A stretch of DNA of 64,000 nt from Virgibacillus_F flavescens (GTDB taxonomy: Bacteria; Bacillota; Bacilli; Bacillales; Amphibacillaceae): the NCBI RefSeq assembly GCF_050574275.1, contig NZ_CP192260.1:1984001-2048000 (forward strand). Direction: 5' to 3'. The notes under the pieces were generated by a model that ran no database searches, was not told the origin of the DNA, and saw only the letters and a program-made list of their open reading frames with translations. Positions 8,563 to 17,407 of the stretch are shown here, piece after piece (the stretch's first letter is position 1; each line of letters begins with the position of its first letter). The position numbers were made by a program, and so were the translations under genes.

Positions 8563-8572
8563 CTTTACTAAA

Positions 8573-8770
8573 TTAAACGTTAGCCTTGTTATGAAGTGGA
8601 ATGAACCAGCAGCCTAAGGATGTTTCATCACAATGGACATGCAGTTCATATTTTAGTATATCCTTCTTAATCAACCTGATTACTTCCTTGGACTCTTCGT
8701 ATGCTGTTAACCCACTTTTCAACTGATTAATTTTTTGATCCTTGATTGTTTTTTGATTCATAATGAACAT
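8573..8770 (-). CDS. Small conserved-position protein (possible YtzJ)
   Basis: 65 residues, soluble, with a helical lysine-rich first half (NQKTIKDQKINQLKSG) and a second half with HVHCDETSLGCWFIPL. I chose the ATG at 8770 because AAAGGAG lies 8 bases upstream; an ATG three codons later is possible. It has its own terminator. A small gene named ytzJ is, as I recall, found between nrnA and ytrI in B. subtilis, so it may be the orthologue, but I cannot confirm this by sequence. Function unknown. Confidence 0.65.
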   Translation of the reverse strand: MFIMNQKTIKDQKINQLKSGLTAYEESKEVIRLIKKDILKYELHVHCDETSLGCWFIPLHNKANV

Positions 8771-8857
8771 ACGAACCACTCCTTTCAAAACATTATATGA
8801 AATGGTTCGTAATGTTGCCTATATTTTTTCGAATAGCATTTGAAATTCAATCTATAA

Positions 8858-9364
8858 TTAACCTTCGATATCAGCTTTTAACGTTAGTTTCATTGTATCT
8901 TCAATAATGGAGAGTTTTAATACAGTGAAAGTATATGTCATATTATCTACTCGGAAACTTTTGTTCTCAATCGTAGAATATAGTAACTGTTCACTTTCAG
9001 AAACAATGTTGACATCCTGACCGATCAGGTGGGAAATCTCTTCTTTAATTAGCTGCTCGAGCTGGTATACAATTAATTCGTCTAGCTTCAATTCTTCTTC
9101 ATTTGGAATAATTATTTCAATTGACTTTACTGTTTCCGATTCTTTTGTCTGTTGATTAAGATCTTCTTTGTCCTTAAGCAAGGATTTGTTTTGGCTTGTC
9201 AGTGTGGTTACTTGTGATTGAAGATCAAGATTTTGTTCAAGTAAATCTTCATACATGGATCCATACATATAAAGCAAAATGCAATATGCTATAGTCCCTC
9301 CAAAGAATGTTCCAACCAGAAACCGCTGCCAGCTTTTTTTCTTATGATACGGAGGTATATGCAT
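8858..9364 (-). CDS. ytrI: Sporulation membrane protein YtrI
   Basis: 168 residues. A basic N-terminus (MHIPPYHKKKSWQRF) precedes one transmembrane helix (about 17-35), a coiled coil (about 40-75, LEQNLDLQSQVTTLTSQNKS) and a C-terminal globular domain. YtrI and its partner YtrH are SigE-dependent mother-cell proteins needed for efficient sporulation in B. subtilis. Start and stop codons overlap with ytrH (TAATG), so translation is coupled. No catalytic motif is visible; the role is likely structural in the engulfing or forespore membrane (family knowledge). Confidence 0.85.
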   Translation of the reverse strand: MHIPPYHKKKSWQRFLVGTFFGGTIAYCILLYMYGSMYEDLLEQNLDLQSQVTTLTSQNKSLLKDKEDLNQQTKESETVKSIEIIIPNEEELKLDELIVYQLEQLIKEEISHLIGQDVNIVSESEQLLYSTIENKSFRVDNMTYTFTVLKLSIIEDTMKLTLKADIEG

Positions 9365-9696
9365 TATTCGATCTCCTGTTGAATTGCCCAGGAAAGAATT
9401 AAAATAGCAGACTTCACTCCACCCATCGCTGCTACAATGAATAGAATTTGTTTAAAAACATCAAATGTCGCTCCATCCAGTACACCTTTTTCAAATTTCG
9501 CAATAGCATCAAATGTACCACCAATTGCAGCGACAATTGCCCAGATTCGTAAACTTTTTGCTAGGCGGTTAATTGCAGCTATTGGTGGATCTCCTGTAAA
9601 GAAAGACCCCATACTGCCAATTATTGTGCCGCCAATTATGACTCCAAATGCAATAAAGTAGCAATGTATAAACTGTGCAAAGAAGCGTTCTTCCAT
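9364..9696 (-). CDS. ytrH: Sporulation membrane protein YtrH
   Basis: 110 residues with three or four hydrophobic helices. The family pattern is clear: FIHCYFIAFGVIIGGTIIGS, then GDPPIAAINRLAKSLRIWAI, then a C-terminal helix (QILFIVAAMGGVKSAILILSW). It is first in a two-gene sporulation operon with ytrI. A SigE-like promoter lies about 33 bases upstream of the start, in the divergent space shared with dnaE. Confidence 0.88.
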   Translation of the reverse strand: MEERFFAQFIHCYFIAFGVIIGGTIIGSMGSFFTGDPPIAAINRLAKSLRIWAIVAAIGGTFDAIAKFEKGVLDGATFDVFKQILFIVAAMGGVKSAILILSWAIQQEIE

Positions 9697-9728
9697 AACA
9701 TACTCTCCCTATCAGGTGTACTTCTTTC

Positions 9729-9757
9729 ACTATATGATGAAGTTGGACGAGATATGA
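9729..9757 (-). promoter_or_regulatory. SigE-like promoter of ytrH-ytrI
   Basis: On the minus strand: TCATATC (-35), 14-bp spacer, CATATAGT (-10). This compares with the SigE pattern KMATATT-N14-CATACAHT at 6 of 7 and 6 of 8 positions. ytrHI is SigE-controlled in B. subtilis. Confidence 0.55.
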
Positions 9758-9818
9758 TTATACAAGCGACTAGGAAGTTCGTTATAATAATATAGAAGGT
9801 AACTAGAGGTGGGGTAGC

Positions 9819-12800
9819 ATGTCATTTACACATTTACAAGTTAAAAGTGGATACAGTTTAATGGAAAGCACTTTAACTATTGATAAACTTGTAGAAAAAG
9901 CAGCGGAGCATAATTTCAATGCGCTGGCATTAACTGATGATCAGGTATTATATGGAGCTATTCCGTTCTACAAAGCCTGTAAAAAACATGGTATTAAACC
10001 ATTAATCGGGATGACTGTGAATGTAATAGATGAAAATACCGAGGCTAGCACCTGTATTTTGTTAGCTGAAAATAATCATGGATACCAGCAATTGTTGAAG
10101 CTTAGCAGTGCTATTCAAATAAGCAACAATAAAAATATAGAACTTGGTGAGTTAAGCAGTTATACACAGGGATTAATAGGGATTCTTCCTGCTGTAAACA
10201 ATACGGTTTGCGGTCGACTTGAGCAACAGTCATACGAACAATTAAATGATTATATTAAATTGTGGATACAGACTTTTGAACAAGAACGTTTTTATCTTGG
10301 TGTCGAGAGTCACGGGAATGATCGGGAAGAAATGATAAACCAGTCGATTTATTCCTATTCAGTTGAACAGGGTATACACGCAGTTGCAATTAATGATGTA
10401 ACCTACCTGGAGGAAAGGGATAATCGTGTATATGATTGTCTGCAGGCAATGAAGAAGGGGCATCAGTGGGACCCTGGCAGTAAACCGATGACACATAATC
10501 ATCATTTGCGTTCCGCAGATGAAATGAACGCTGCTTTCGGTTCCACCTGGCCTGAAGTTATAGAAGAAACGTTAAAAATTGCTGGCAGATGTAATGTGGA
10601 GTTGAATTTTGATCAGCAATTACTCCCGTCCTATCCAGTTCCAGATAAAATGGATGCTCATACATACCTTTCAAAGGTATGCTGGAGTAAAGTTGAAACT
10701 AGGTATCAGACTGTCACAGAAGAAATCGAAGAACGATTAAAATATGAACTTACTGTTATTGATAATATGGGATTCAGCGATTATTTTTTAATTGTATGGG
10801 ATTTTATAAACTATGCGAAAAATAATAATATTATGGTTGGACCTGGACGTGGTTCTGCTGCAGGTTCGCTTGTAGCGTATGTATTAGCGGTGACAGATGT
10901 GGACCCAGTGAAACATCAGCTGATATTTGAGCGTTTTCTAAATCCTGAACGTATTAGTATGCCTGATATTGACATAGACTTTTCCGATAACCGGCGCGAT
11001 GAAGTGATTGAGTATGTACGAAATAAATACGGTGATGAGCATGTGGCTCAAATAATAACTTTCGGGACGTTTGCCGCACGGTCTTTATTGCGGGAGCTAA
11101 TTAAAACAATTGGTATAGATCAGCAGGATGCTTATTTTTTACTAAAAGAAATACCAGTACAGGCAAACAAGTCATTACTGGAATACATACAAGATTCAGC
11201 TGATTTGAAACAGTACATAAAGCAATCAAATTCACTGAAGGCGCTATTTACAGTAGCATTGAAGCTCGAAGGTTTGCCAAGGCACGTCTCCACACACGCA
11301 GCGGGGGTAGTAATAAGTGAGAAGCCACTTATTGAATATACCCCAATTACAAAAGGTGCCAATGAAACGTATCTGACTCAATTTTCCATGAACGAGCTGG
11401 AATCGGTAGGTTTATTAAAAATGGATTTTCTAGGCTTGCGTAATCTCACATTATTAGAGCGAGTCATAGATTCAATTGCCTATGTACATAAAAAGCAAAT
11501 TGAACTCGAGGAAATACCTGTGCATGATCAAGCAACATTTCAATTGCTTCAGACAGGCATGACGAATGGAATATTCCAGCTGGAGTCAGAAGGGATGAAG
11601 CAGGTTTTAACAAAACTAAAACCAACTTCTTTCGAAGATATAGTAGCGGTTAATGCATTATTTCGACCTGGACCAATGGAGAATATTCCGGTATATATTA
11701 GCAGAAAGCATAATAATTCCCAGATACATTATCCGCATCCGGACTTAGAGCCTATCCTGAAAAAGACGTATGGTGTGCTGATTTACCAGGAACAAATCAT
11801 GCAGATTGCGCATGAAATTGCTGGTTTCTCACTTGGTAAAGCGGATGTTTTACGGAGAGCGGTCAGTAAAAAGCAGCATGACTTAATGGACGAACAAAAA
11901 GAGGCTTTTATTGCTGGTTGCGTGAAGAATGGGTATCAGGATGAAGTGGCAATAGAGATTTTTAACTGGATCGTACAGTTTTCAAATTATGGCTTTAATA
12001 GAAGCCATGCAGTGGCTTACAGTAAAATTTCGTACCAACTAGCATATTTAAAAGCGAATTACGCTGCTTGTTTTTTTGCTGAATTATTAAGCACGAATGC
12101 TAACCAGCAGGAAAAAACACACCATTATCGAAATGAAGCGAAAGCCTTTGGACTTGAATTTTTACCACCAAACATCAATAATAGTTTTGGTAAATATTCC
12201 GTGGATCACGGTCGAATCAGAATGGGACTCTTATCTATCAAAGGAATTGGTAATCAGGCAGTAAAAGAAATTGTACGAGTACGAAAGTCTGGACTATTTA
12301 AGAATATTTTCGACTTTTGTCTGCGAGTTTCTATAAAAGTTGTTAATCGTCAAACGATGGAATTGTTAATAATGGCTGGCGCATTTGATACGACATATAG
12401 TAATCGTGCCAGTCTCCTGGCCTCTATAGACCATGCAATGGAGCAGGGGGAATTATTTCGGGAGTTTGCAGATCAACCCAGCTTGTTTCAGGATAAAATG
12501 GACTTAGAAGCAACGTATGTTGAGATTGAGGACTTTACTGTTACGAAAAAGCTATCTGATGAAAAAGAGTTAGTAGGAATCTATCTCTCTAGTCATCCGT
12601 TAGCAAGCTATCGTGATGAACTTAGAAAAAATGGATATATCACTTTAGAACAGGCTGGTAAAATGGCTGGGAAACAAAATGTTAAGAGTGCTGCAATTGT
12701 CCAATCGCTGAAAACAATCCGTACCAAGCGGGGAGATCCAATGGCCTTTATCACAATCAGTGATGAATATAATGACATGGAAGCAGTTATCTTTCCTGAT

Positions 12801-13172
12801 GTTTTCCGCGAAATAAGTCGGTGGATTGAAGAGGAAGTTATTGTCTTCATTTCAGGTAAAATTGAAAATCGTAATAATAAGAACCAGTGGTTATTGAGGG
12901 ATATACAACGTTTTGACAAGAAATTGCTTGAGGAAAAGAATCGTAATCAATTATTCATTAAATTTAACGAAAAAAATAGTGAGCAGGTATTACTGATTAT
13001 GAAGGAAATCGCAAGCAATTATCCTGGAAATACCCCAGTAATTATTCACAGAGAAGATAAAAAGCAAACATATAAACTAGCCAGTGAATATTTTGTAGAT
13101 ACTACTTCCGCATGTTTGCGAGAATTAAAACAGCATTTTGGGGATAGAAATGTAGCCTTGAAGAAGGGTTAA
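9819..13172 (+). CDS. dnaE: DNA polymerase III alpha subunit DnaE
   Basis: 1117 residues, normal for Firmicutes DnaE (B. subtilis 1115), the error-prone polymerase that extends primers before handing over to PolC. In order: PHP domain (from MSFTHLQVKSGYSLMESTLT, about 1-210), polymerase palm with the catalytic aspartates in PDIDIDFSDNRR (about residue 385), GPGRGSAAGSLVAY just before it, then FQLESEGMKQVL and NYGFNRSHAVAYS, tandem HhH (GLLSIKGIGNQAVKEI) and an OB domain (AAIVQSLKTIRTKRGDPMAF). The PHP domain reads YGAI where proofreading-type PHP domains hold metal-binding His, suggesting an inactive nuclease site (inference). GAGGTGG precedes the ATG, and TATAAT at 9783-9788 is a likely -10. 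Confidence 0.97.
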   Translation: MSFTHLQVKSGYSLMESTLTIDKLVEKAAEHNFNALALTDDQVLYGAIPFYKACKKHGIKPLIGMTVNVIDENTEASTCILLAENNHGYQQLLKLSSAIQISNNKNIELGELSSYTQGLIGILPAVNNTVCGRLEQQSYEQLNDYIKLWIQTFEQERFYLGVESHGNDREEMINQSIYSYSVEQGIHAVAINDVTYLEERDNRVYDCLQAMKKGHQWDPGSKPMTHNHHLRSADEMNAAFGSTWPEVIEETLKIAGRCNVELNFDQQLLPSYPVPDKMDAHTYLSKVCWSKVETRYQTVTEEIEERLKYELTVIDNMGFSDYFLIVWDFINYAKNNNIMVGPGRGSAAGSLVAYVLAVTDVDPVKHQLIFERFLNPERISMPDIDIDFSDNRRDEVIEYVRNKYGDEHVAQIITFGTFAARSLLRELIKTIGIDQQDAYFLLKEIPVQANKSLLEYIQDSADLKQYIKQSNSLKALFTVALKLEGLPRHVSTHAAGVVISEKPLIEYTPITKGANETYLTQFSMNELESVGLLKMDFLGLRNLTLLERVIDSIAYVHKKQIELEEIPVHDQATFQLLQTGMTNGIFQLESEGMKQVLTKLKPTSFEDIVAVNALFRPGPMENIPVYISRKHNNSQIHYPHPDLEPILKKTYGVLIYQEQIMQIAHEIAGFSLGKADVLRRAVSKKQHDLMDEQKEAFIAGCVKNGYQDEVAIEIFNWIVQFSNYGFNRSHAVAYSKISYQLAYLKANYAACFFAELLSTNANQQEKTHHYRNEAKAFGLEFLPPNINNSFGKYSVDHGRIRMGLLSIKGIGNQAVKEIVRVRKSGLFKNIFDFCLRVSIKVVNRQTMELLIMAGAFDTTYSNRASLLASIDHAMEQGELFREFADQPSLFQDKMDLEATYVEIEDFTVTKKLSDEKELVGIYLSSHPLASYRDELRKNGYITLEQAGKMAGKQNVKSAAIVQSLKTIRTKRGDPMAFITISDEYNDMEAVIFPDVFREISRWIEEEVIVFISGKIENRNNKNQWLLRDIQRFDKKLLEEKNRNQLFIKFNEKNSEQVLLIMKEIASNYPGNTPVIIHREDKKQTYKLASEYFVDTTSACLRELKQHFGDRNVALKKG

Positions 13173-13201
13173 AATTAGCGACGAAAGATACTAGTCCATA
13201 C

Positions 13202-13254
13202 TTTACACTGTAAGACCATCTGTTATAATGAAATAATTAAGTGGTCTGACCACT
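13202..13254 (+). promoter_or_regulatory. ytsJ promoter overlapped by a FadR/GntR-type operator
   Basis: TTTACA (13202-13207), 16-bp spacer, TATAAT (13224-13229), followed about 11 bases later by the perfect palindrome AGTGGTCTGACCACT (13240-13254). TGGTC-N-GACCA is the classic half-site arrangement of FadR-subfamily GntR regulators (LldR, PdhR and GlcC boxes). It sits on the expected transcription start, where a bound repressor would block initiation. A FadR-type regulator is encoded two genes along, immediately after ytsJ. Confidence 0.75.
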
Positions 13255-13300
13255 AAAAGAGTATCGGTAAATTTATTATTGTTGAAGGAGCGAATGAGAC

Positions 13301-14539
13301 GTGTCGAATATGAGAGATGAAGCACTGCAAATGCATAAAACCAATCAGGGTAAATTATCCATACAATCCAAGGTTCCAATACGCAATGCGAGAGACTTAA
13401 GTTTAGCTTATTCGCCAGGTGTTGCTGAACCTTGTAAAGAAATCTATGATCACAAGGAAAAAGTATATGATTATACCATGAAAGGAAATATGGTTGCGGT
13501 TGTAAGCGACGGTTCTGCTGTACTGGGTCTCGGAAATATCGGACCTGAAGCCGCGCTCCCTGTAATGGAAGGGAAGTCAGTTCTGTTTAAAAGCTTTGCT
13601 GGTGTAGACTCTTTTCCAATCTGTCTAGCAACTCATGATGTTGAGGAAATAGTTCGAACAGTAAAATTGATGGAACCAACTTTTGGCGGTGTGAATTTAG
13701 AAGATATCGCAGCTCCTAACTGTTTTATCATTGAAGAACGCCTGAAAAAGGAAACAAACATTCCAATCTTTCACGATGATCAGCATGGTACAGCAATTGT
13801 AACTGTTGCTGGATTAATTAATGCTTTAAAAGTAGTTGGGAAATCATTCTCAGATATTAAAGTAGTGGCAAATGGAGCAGGTGCAGCAGGTGTTGCAATC
13901 ATTAAACTTCTTTATAGCTTCGGTGTACGTGAAATGATTATGTGTGATTCTAAAGGCGCTATCTATGAGGGACGTTCTTATGGTATGAACGAAGTAAAAG
14001 ACGAGGTTGCTAAAATAACGAACAATGAGAAAAAAGAAGGGTCACTTGAAGAAGTACTTGATGGTGCAGATGTCTTTATTGGTGTTTCTGTTGGCGGTTT
14101 ATTGTCTAAAGAAATGGTAGAACGAATGAATGCAGATCCTATTATCTTTGCAATGGCCAATCCGGATCCCGAAATCATGCCAGAAGACGCTAAAGCAGCT
14201 GGTGCAAAAGTTATTGGTACCGGCAGATCTGATTTTCCGAATCAAGTTAATAATGTATTAGCATTTCCTGGTATTTTCCGTGGAGCATTAGATGTACGAG
14301 CAACCCGAATTAATGAAAAAATGAAGATTGCAGCTGCAGAAGCTATTGCATCATTGATCAGTGAAGATGACTTAAATGAAGATTACGTTATACCAGCACC
14401 TTTTGATGCTAGAGTTGCGCCAATCGTAGCGAAAAGTGTAGCACAAGCGGCCATGGAATCTGGTGTTGCCCGAATTGACGTTGACCCTGAAGCAGTAGCA
14501 GAGAAAACAAGAAGGTTAACACAAATAGATACTGACTAG
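13301..14539 (+). CDS. ytsJ: NAD(P)-dependent malic enzyme (YtsJ type)
   Basis: 412 residues, the short bacterial malic enzyme (B. subtilis YtsJ is 410). It decarboxylates malate to pyruvate; YtsJ-type enzymes prefer NADP+ and so supply NADPH. Conserved stretches include LSLAYSPGVAEPCKEI, GNMVAVVSDGSAVLGLGNIG, the metal-site segment EDIAAPNCFIIEERL, FHDDQHGTAIV and a Rossmann glycine motif GAGAAGVAI. Start is GTG 13301 with AAGGAG ten bases upstream; ATG 13310 is an alternative. Next to accDA it could supply pyruvate and NADPH for fatty acid synthesis. The FadR-type operator in its promoter supports joint control with the following genes. Confidence 0.93.
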   Translation: MSNMRDEALQMHKTNQGKLSIQSKVPIRNARDLSLAYSPGVAEPCKEIYDHKEKVYDYTMKGNMVAVVSDGSAVLGLGNIGPEAALPVMEGKSVLFKSFAGVDSFPICLATHDVEEIVRTVKLMEPTFGGVNLEDIAAPNCFIIEERLKKETNIPIFHDDQHGTAIVTVAGLINALKVVGKSFSDIKVVANGAGAAGVAIIKLLYSFGVREMIMCDSKGAIYEGRSYGMNEVKDEVAKITNNEKKEGSLEEVLDGADVFIGVSVGGLLSKEMVERMNADPIIFAMANPDPEIMPEDAKAAGAKVIGTGRSDFPNQVNNVLAFPGIFRGALDVRATRINEKMKIAAAEAIASLISEDDLNEDYVIPAPFDARVAPIVAKSVAQAAMESGVARIDVDPEAVAEKTRRLTQIDTD

Positions 14540-14557
14540 AGTTTAAAGGAGGGAGTC

Positions 14558-15181
14558 ATGGCTGTGTCCATGTCACCTAAACAAAAAGTGTACCAAGCAG
14601 TTTTAAATGAAATTCGCAGGTATATTGATGAAAATAACTTAATGCCAGGGGATAAGCTACCTTCTGAACGTGATCTCGCTGAAAGTCTTCAGGCTGGCAG
14701 GTCATCTATTAGAGAAGCCTTGAGAGCGATGGAGTTACTTGGACTGGTCGAAACACGCAGCGGTCAGGGAACATTCTTGAGTTTATATAAGCCCTATCAA
14801 ACTGTGGAATTACTAGCATCATTTATCCTGCAGGGCAGTAAAACTAAACAGGATTTAGTGACCGCGAAATTAATAATGGAAAAAGAAGTTGCTAAGTTAG
14901 CATTTCCATATATAAATCAACAGGATATAGACAGTCTAGAAGAAATTGTTAGAGACGATCAGGTAGAAACGCATGCTCGGTTTTTTCGATTTTTATTTCT
15001 CAAGTCAGATAATCTATTATTGACTAGAATCTGGGGACTAATGGAAGACTTCTCGGTGACAATGCATCATGTAAATTATGATAGTATGTTTTATGAGGGT
15101 CTAATAATTAATTATAAAAAACAGAATTTCAACGCCATCGAAGCACTTTTTGAAAAATTCTTACACGCTCAGGGGCAGTAA
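14558..15181 (+). CDS. FadR-type GntR transcriptional regulator
   Basis: 207 residues. The N-terminal winged helix is canonical GntR (residues 8-75): MPGDKLPSERDLAESLQAGR, SSIREALRAMELLGLVE, TRSGQGTFL. The C-terminal helical effector domain is short (about 115 residues) and its usual metal ligands look altered: the family Asp-x3-His pair appears as THARFFRFLFL. It may therefore bind a different effector or lack metal. It starts 18 bases after ytsJ, with GGAGGGAG before ATG, so it is probably co-transcribed with ytsJ and autoregulated through the palindrome at 13240-13254. Effector unknown; pyruvate, malate, lactate or an acyl-CoA are reasonable guesses given the neighbours. Confidence 0.85.
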   Translation: MAVSMSPKQKVYQAVLNEIRRYIDENNLMPGDKLPSERDLAESLQAGRSSIREALRAMELLGLVETRSGQGTFLSLYKPYQTVELLASFILQGSKTKQDLVTAKLIMEKEVAKLAFPYINQQDIDSLEEIVRDDQVETHARFFRFLFLKSDNLLLTRIWGLMEDFSVTMHHVNYDSMFYEGLIINYKKQNFNAIEALFEKFLHAQGQ

Positions 15182-15354
15182 TTCGCTTTTTGCTGTCCAT
15201 CAGCGTGGTTAGATAAATTATGCCTATTACAGATAACTTACTAAGTGACAAAATTTGCATATGTTAATCGGTTATAATACATATATACAAAACGCTCTTA
15301 TAACTTAAATAGTTTTTTTTCGTATTACCTGGTTTCTGAAAAGGAGGAATTACC

Positions 15355-16215
15355 TTGCTTAAGGATTTTTTCGGCAAGAAAAAGAAATATGCATCCATTC
15401 CAAGTGAACAGGGGAAGATGGATGTCCCAGAAGGTTTAATGAAAAAGTGTCAGGGATGCCACAAAATATATTATCGTAAAGAAATGATTAAAAATCTGCA
15501 CGTGTGCCCAAATTGTGATTATCACCATCAACTAAGTGCCTGGGAGCGAATTGATAGTTTGTTTGATAAGGATTCCTTTCAAGAGTGGGATAAAAACTTA
15601 ATTTCGAGTAATCCACTAGGGTTTCCGGATTATGAAGAAAAGTTAGAGAAAGATCGAATTAAAACAAAACTAAATGAAGCTGTGGTTACAGGAAAAGGAA
15701 CAATAGAAGGTGAACCTACTGTTATCTGTGTGATGGATTCCAGATTTCGTATGGGGAGCATGGGCTCTGTTGTTGGTGAAAAAATTGCCCGGGCTGTAGA
15801 AGAAGCTAGAAAGCAGTCCCTTCCAATTATGATATTTACAGCGTCTGGTGGAGCGAGAATGCAAGAAGGTGTGCTCAGTTTAATGCAAATGACTAAGACT
15901 TCTGTAGCTATTAAACGATTTAGTGATGCTGGCGGACTTCTGTTATCCATTATGACACATCCAACTACTGGAGGTGTCTCAGCAAGTTTTGCTTCACTTG
16001 GAGACTATAACTTTGCAGAGCCAGGTGCATTGATTGGATTTGCGGGACGTCGAATTGTTGAACAAACTATTCGGGAAAAATTACCTGATGATTTTCAGAC
16101 TGCAGAATTCTTATTGGAACATGGTCAGCTGGATAAGGTAATTCACAGACAGGATATGAAAAAAATAGTGACCACATTACTTATCATGCATAAGAAAGGT
16201 GGGGACTCAAAATGA
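15355..16215 (+). CDS. accD: Acetyl-CoA carboxylase carboxyltransferase subunit beta
   Basis: 286 residues. An N-terminal zinc ribbon (CQGC ... CPNC, residues about 33-55) is followed by the crotonase-like carboxyltransferase fold with RMGSMGSVVGEKI, FTASGGARMQEGVLSLMQM and GGVSASFASLGDYNFAEPGALIGFAGRR. With AccA it transfers carboxyl groups from biotin to acetyl-CoA, the committed step of fatty acid synthesis. Start is TTG 15355 with AAAAGGAGG about 10 bases upstream. It overlaps accA by 4 bases (ATGA). A TATAAT at 15273-15278 is a possible -10 without a clear -35. Confidence 0.97.
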   Translation: MLKDFFGKKKKYASIPSEQGKMDVPEGLMKKCQGCHKIYYRKEMIKNLHVCPNCDYHHQLSAWERIDSLFDKDSFQEWDKNLISSNPLGFPDYEEKLEKDRIKTKLNEAVVTGKGTIEGEPTVICVMDSRFRMGSMGSVVGEKIARAVEEARKQSLPIMIFTASGGARMQEGVLSLMQMTKTSVAIKRFSDAGGLLLSIMTHPTTGGVSASFASLGDYNFAEPGALIGFAGRRIVEQTIREKLPDDFQTAEFLLEHGQLDKVIHRQDMKKIVTTLLIMHKKGGDSK

Positions 16216-17177
16216 ATCAAGTATTAGACTTTGAGAAGCCAATCGTTAATCTTAAAAATAAGATTGTTGAATTGAAAAGCTTTACAGAAGACAGTGAGAT
16301 TGATTTATCGGAAGAAATTAATACCCTTGAAAAAAGACTCGAAAAATTAGAAGATGACATCTATACAAATTTAAAACCTTGGAACCGAGTGCAGATGGCA
16401 CGACATCCGGAAAGACCAACAACACTCGACTACATTGATGAATTATTTACAGATTTCATTGAATTTCATGGAGACCGTGCATTCGGTGATGATGCTGCAA
16501 TTGTAGCTGGTATAGCAAATTATCAAGGCAGCCCAATAACAGTTATCGGGCACCAACGCGGGAAAGATACAAAAGAAAATATTCATCGGAACTTCGGTAT
16601 GCCTCATCCAGAAGGATATCGAAAAGCGCTGCGCCATATGAAACAAGCTGAAAAGTTTAATCGACCAATTGTTTGTCTGATTGATACGAAAGGTGCGTTT
16701 CCTGGTAAAGCTGCAGAAGAACGGGGACAAAGTGAAGCGATTGCTCGTAATCTAATGGAGATGGCTGGTCTAACAGTTCCTATAGTCTGCGTGGTTATAG
16801 GTGAAGGTGGAAGTGGCGGAGCGCTTGCGCTCGGGGTTGGAGATCACATTCATATGCTAGAGAATTCAACGTACTCGGTTATTTCTCCTGAAGGCGCTGC
16901 CGCTCTTCTTTGGAAAGATTCTGGACTTGCTCAAAAGGCAGCAGAAACAATGAAAATCACTTCCTATGATCTAAAGGAACTTGGTGTAATTGATAAAATA
17001 ATTCCTGAAGTAAAAGCCGGCGCTCACCGTGATGTGAAAAAACAGGCCGCTTATATTAACGAAGTTTTAGCAGAATCTTTAGCAACGCTAACCAAAATTG
17101 ATAAAGATAGGTTGCTTGAAAACAGATGGGACAAATACAAGAAAATCGGTGATTATAAAGAACTTGAAGAAGAATAG
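16212..17177 (+). CDS. accA: Acetyl-CoA carboxylase carboxyltransferase subunit alpha
   Basis: 321 residues. The N-terminal helical region (LDFEKPIVNLKNKIVELKSF) is followed by the crotonase-fold domain. Conserved blocks are WNRVQMARHPERPTTLDYI, FHGDRAFGDDAAIVAGI, GHQRGKDTKENIHRNFGMPH, PIVCLIDTKGAFPGKAAEE and IGEGGSGGALALGVGD. It forms the alpha2-beta2 carboxyltransferase with AccD, with which it is translationally coupled. Two terminator hairpins follow, closing the accDA unit before pfkA. Confidence 0.97.
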   Translation: MNQVLDFEKPIVNLKNKIVELKSFTEDSEIDLSEEINTLEKRLEKLEDDIYTNLKPWNRVQMARHPERPTTLDYIDELFTDFIEFHGDRAFGDDAAIVAGIANYQGSPITVIGHQRGKDTKENIHRNFGMPHPEGYRKALRHMKQAEKFNRPIVCLIDTKGAFPGKAAEERGQSEAIARNLMEMAGLTVPIVCVVIGEGGSGGALALGVGDHIHMLENSTYSVISPEGAAALLWKDSGLAQKAAETMKITSYDLKELGVIDKIIPEVKAGAHRDVKKQAAYINEVLAESLATLTKIDKDRLLENRWDKYKKIGDYKELEEE

Positions 17178-17190
17178 GATGGAATTTTGC

Positions 17191-17310
17191 ACCTTAAGTC
17201 AAGTTACTGCTGCGAAATAGATCAATTTTGTGCAGCAGTCTGGCTTAAGTTTTTCTGACTGAACTTTTTTCTGTATGAGGTTGACTTCAGTCAGCCTCAT
17301 AATTGTTTTT
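17191..17310 (+). terminator. Tandem terminators after accDA
   Basis: Hairpin 1 (about 17191-17256): TTAAG ... ACTGCTGC pairs with GCAGCAGT ... CTTAAG, then GTTTTTC. Hairpin 2 (17275-17300): ATGAGGTTGACT / AGTCAGCCTCAT, then AATTGTTTTTC. Two in series suggest strong insulation of pfkA from accDA. Confidence 0.75.
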
Positions 17311-17407
17311 CTTCGTAAAATGTAGGACTTTGTACTAGTATAAACAGTAACAATCTAACGGATAAAATTAATTAAACGTATAATTCAAAAGTGATTGAGG
17401 TGTTATG

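Noticed and set aside
15318..15345. FapR operator upstream of accD
   Set aside because: ATTACCTGGTTTCTG resembles part of the FapR box but lacks the symmetric half; too weak to call.
17356..17384. pfkA promoter
   Set aside because: TATAAT at 17379-17384 is good, but no -35 fits and it would leave only about 15 bases before the Shine-Dalgarno.
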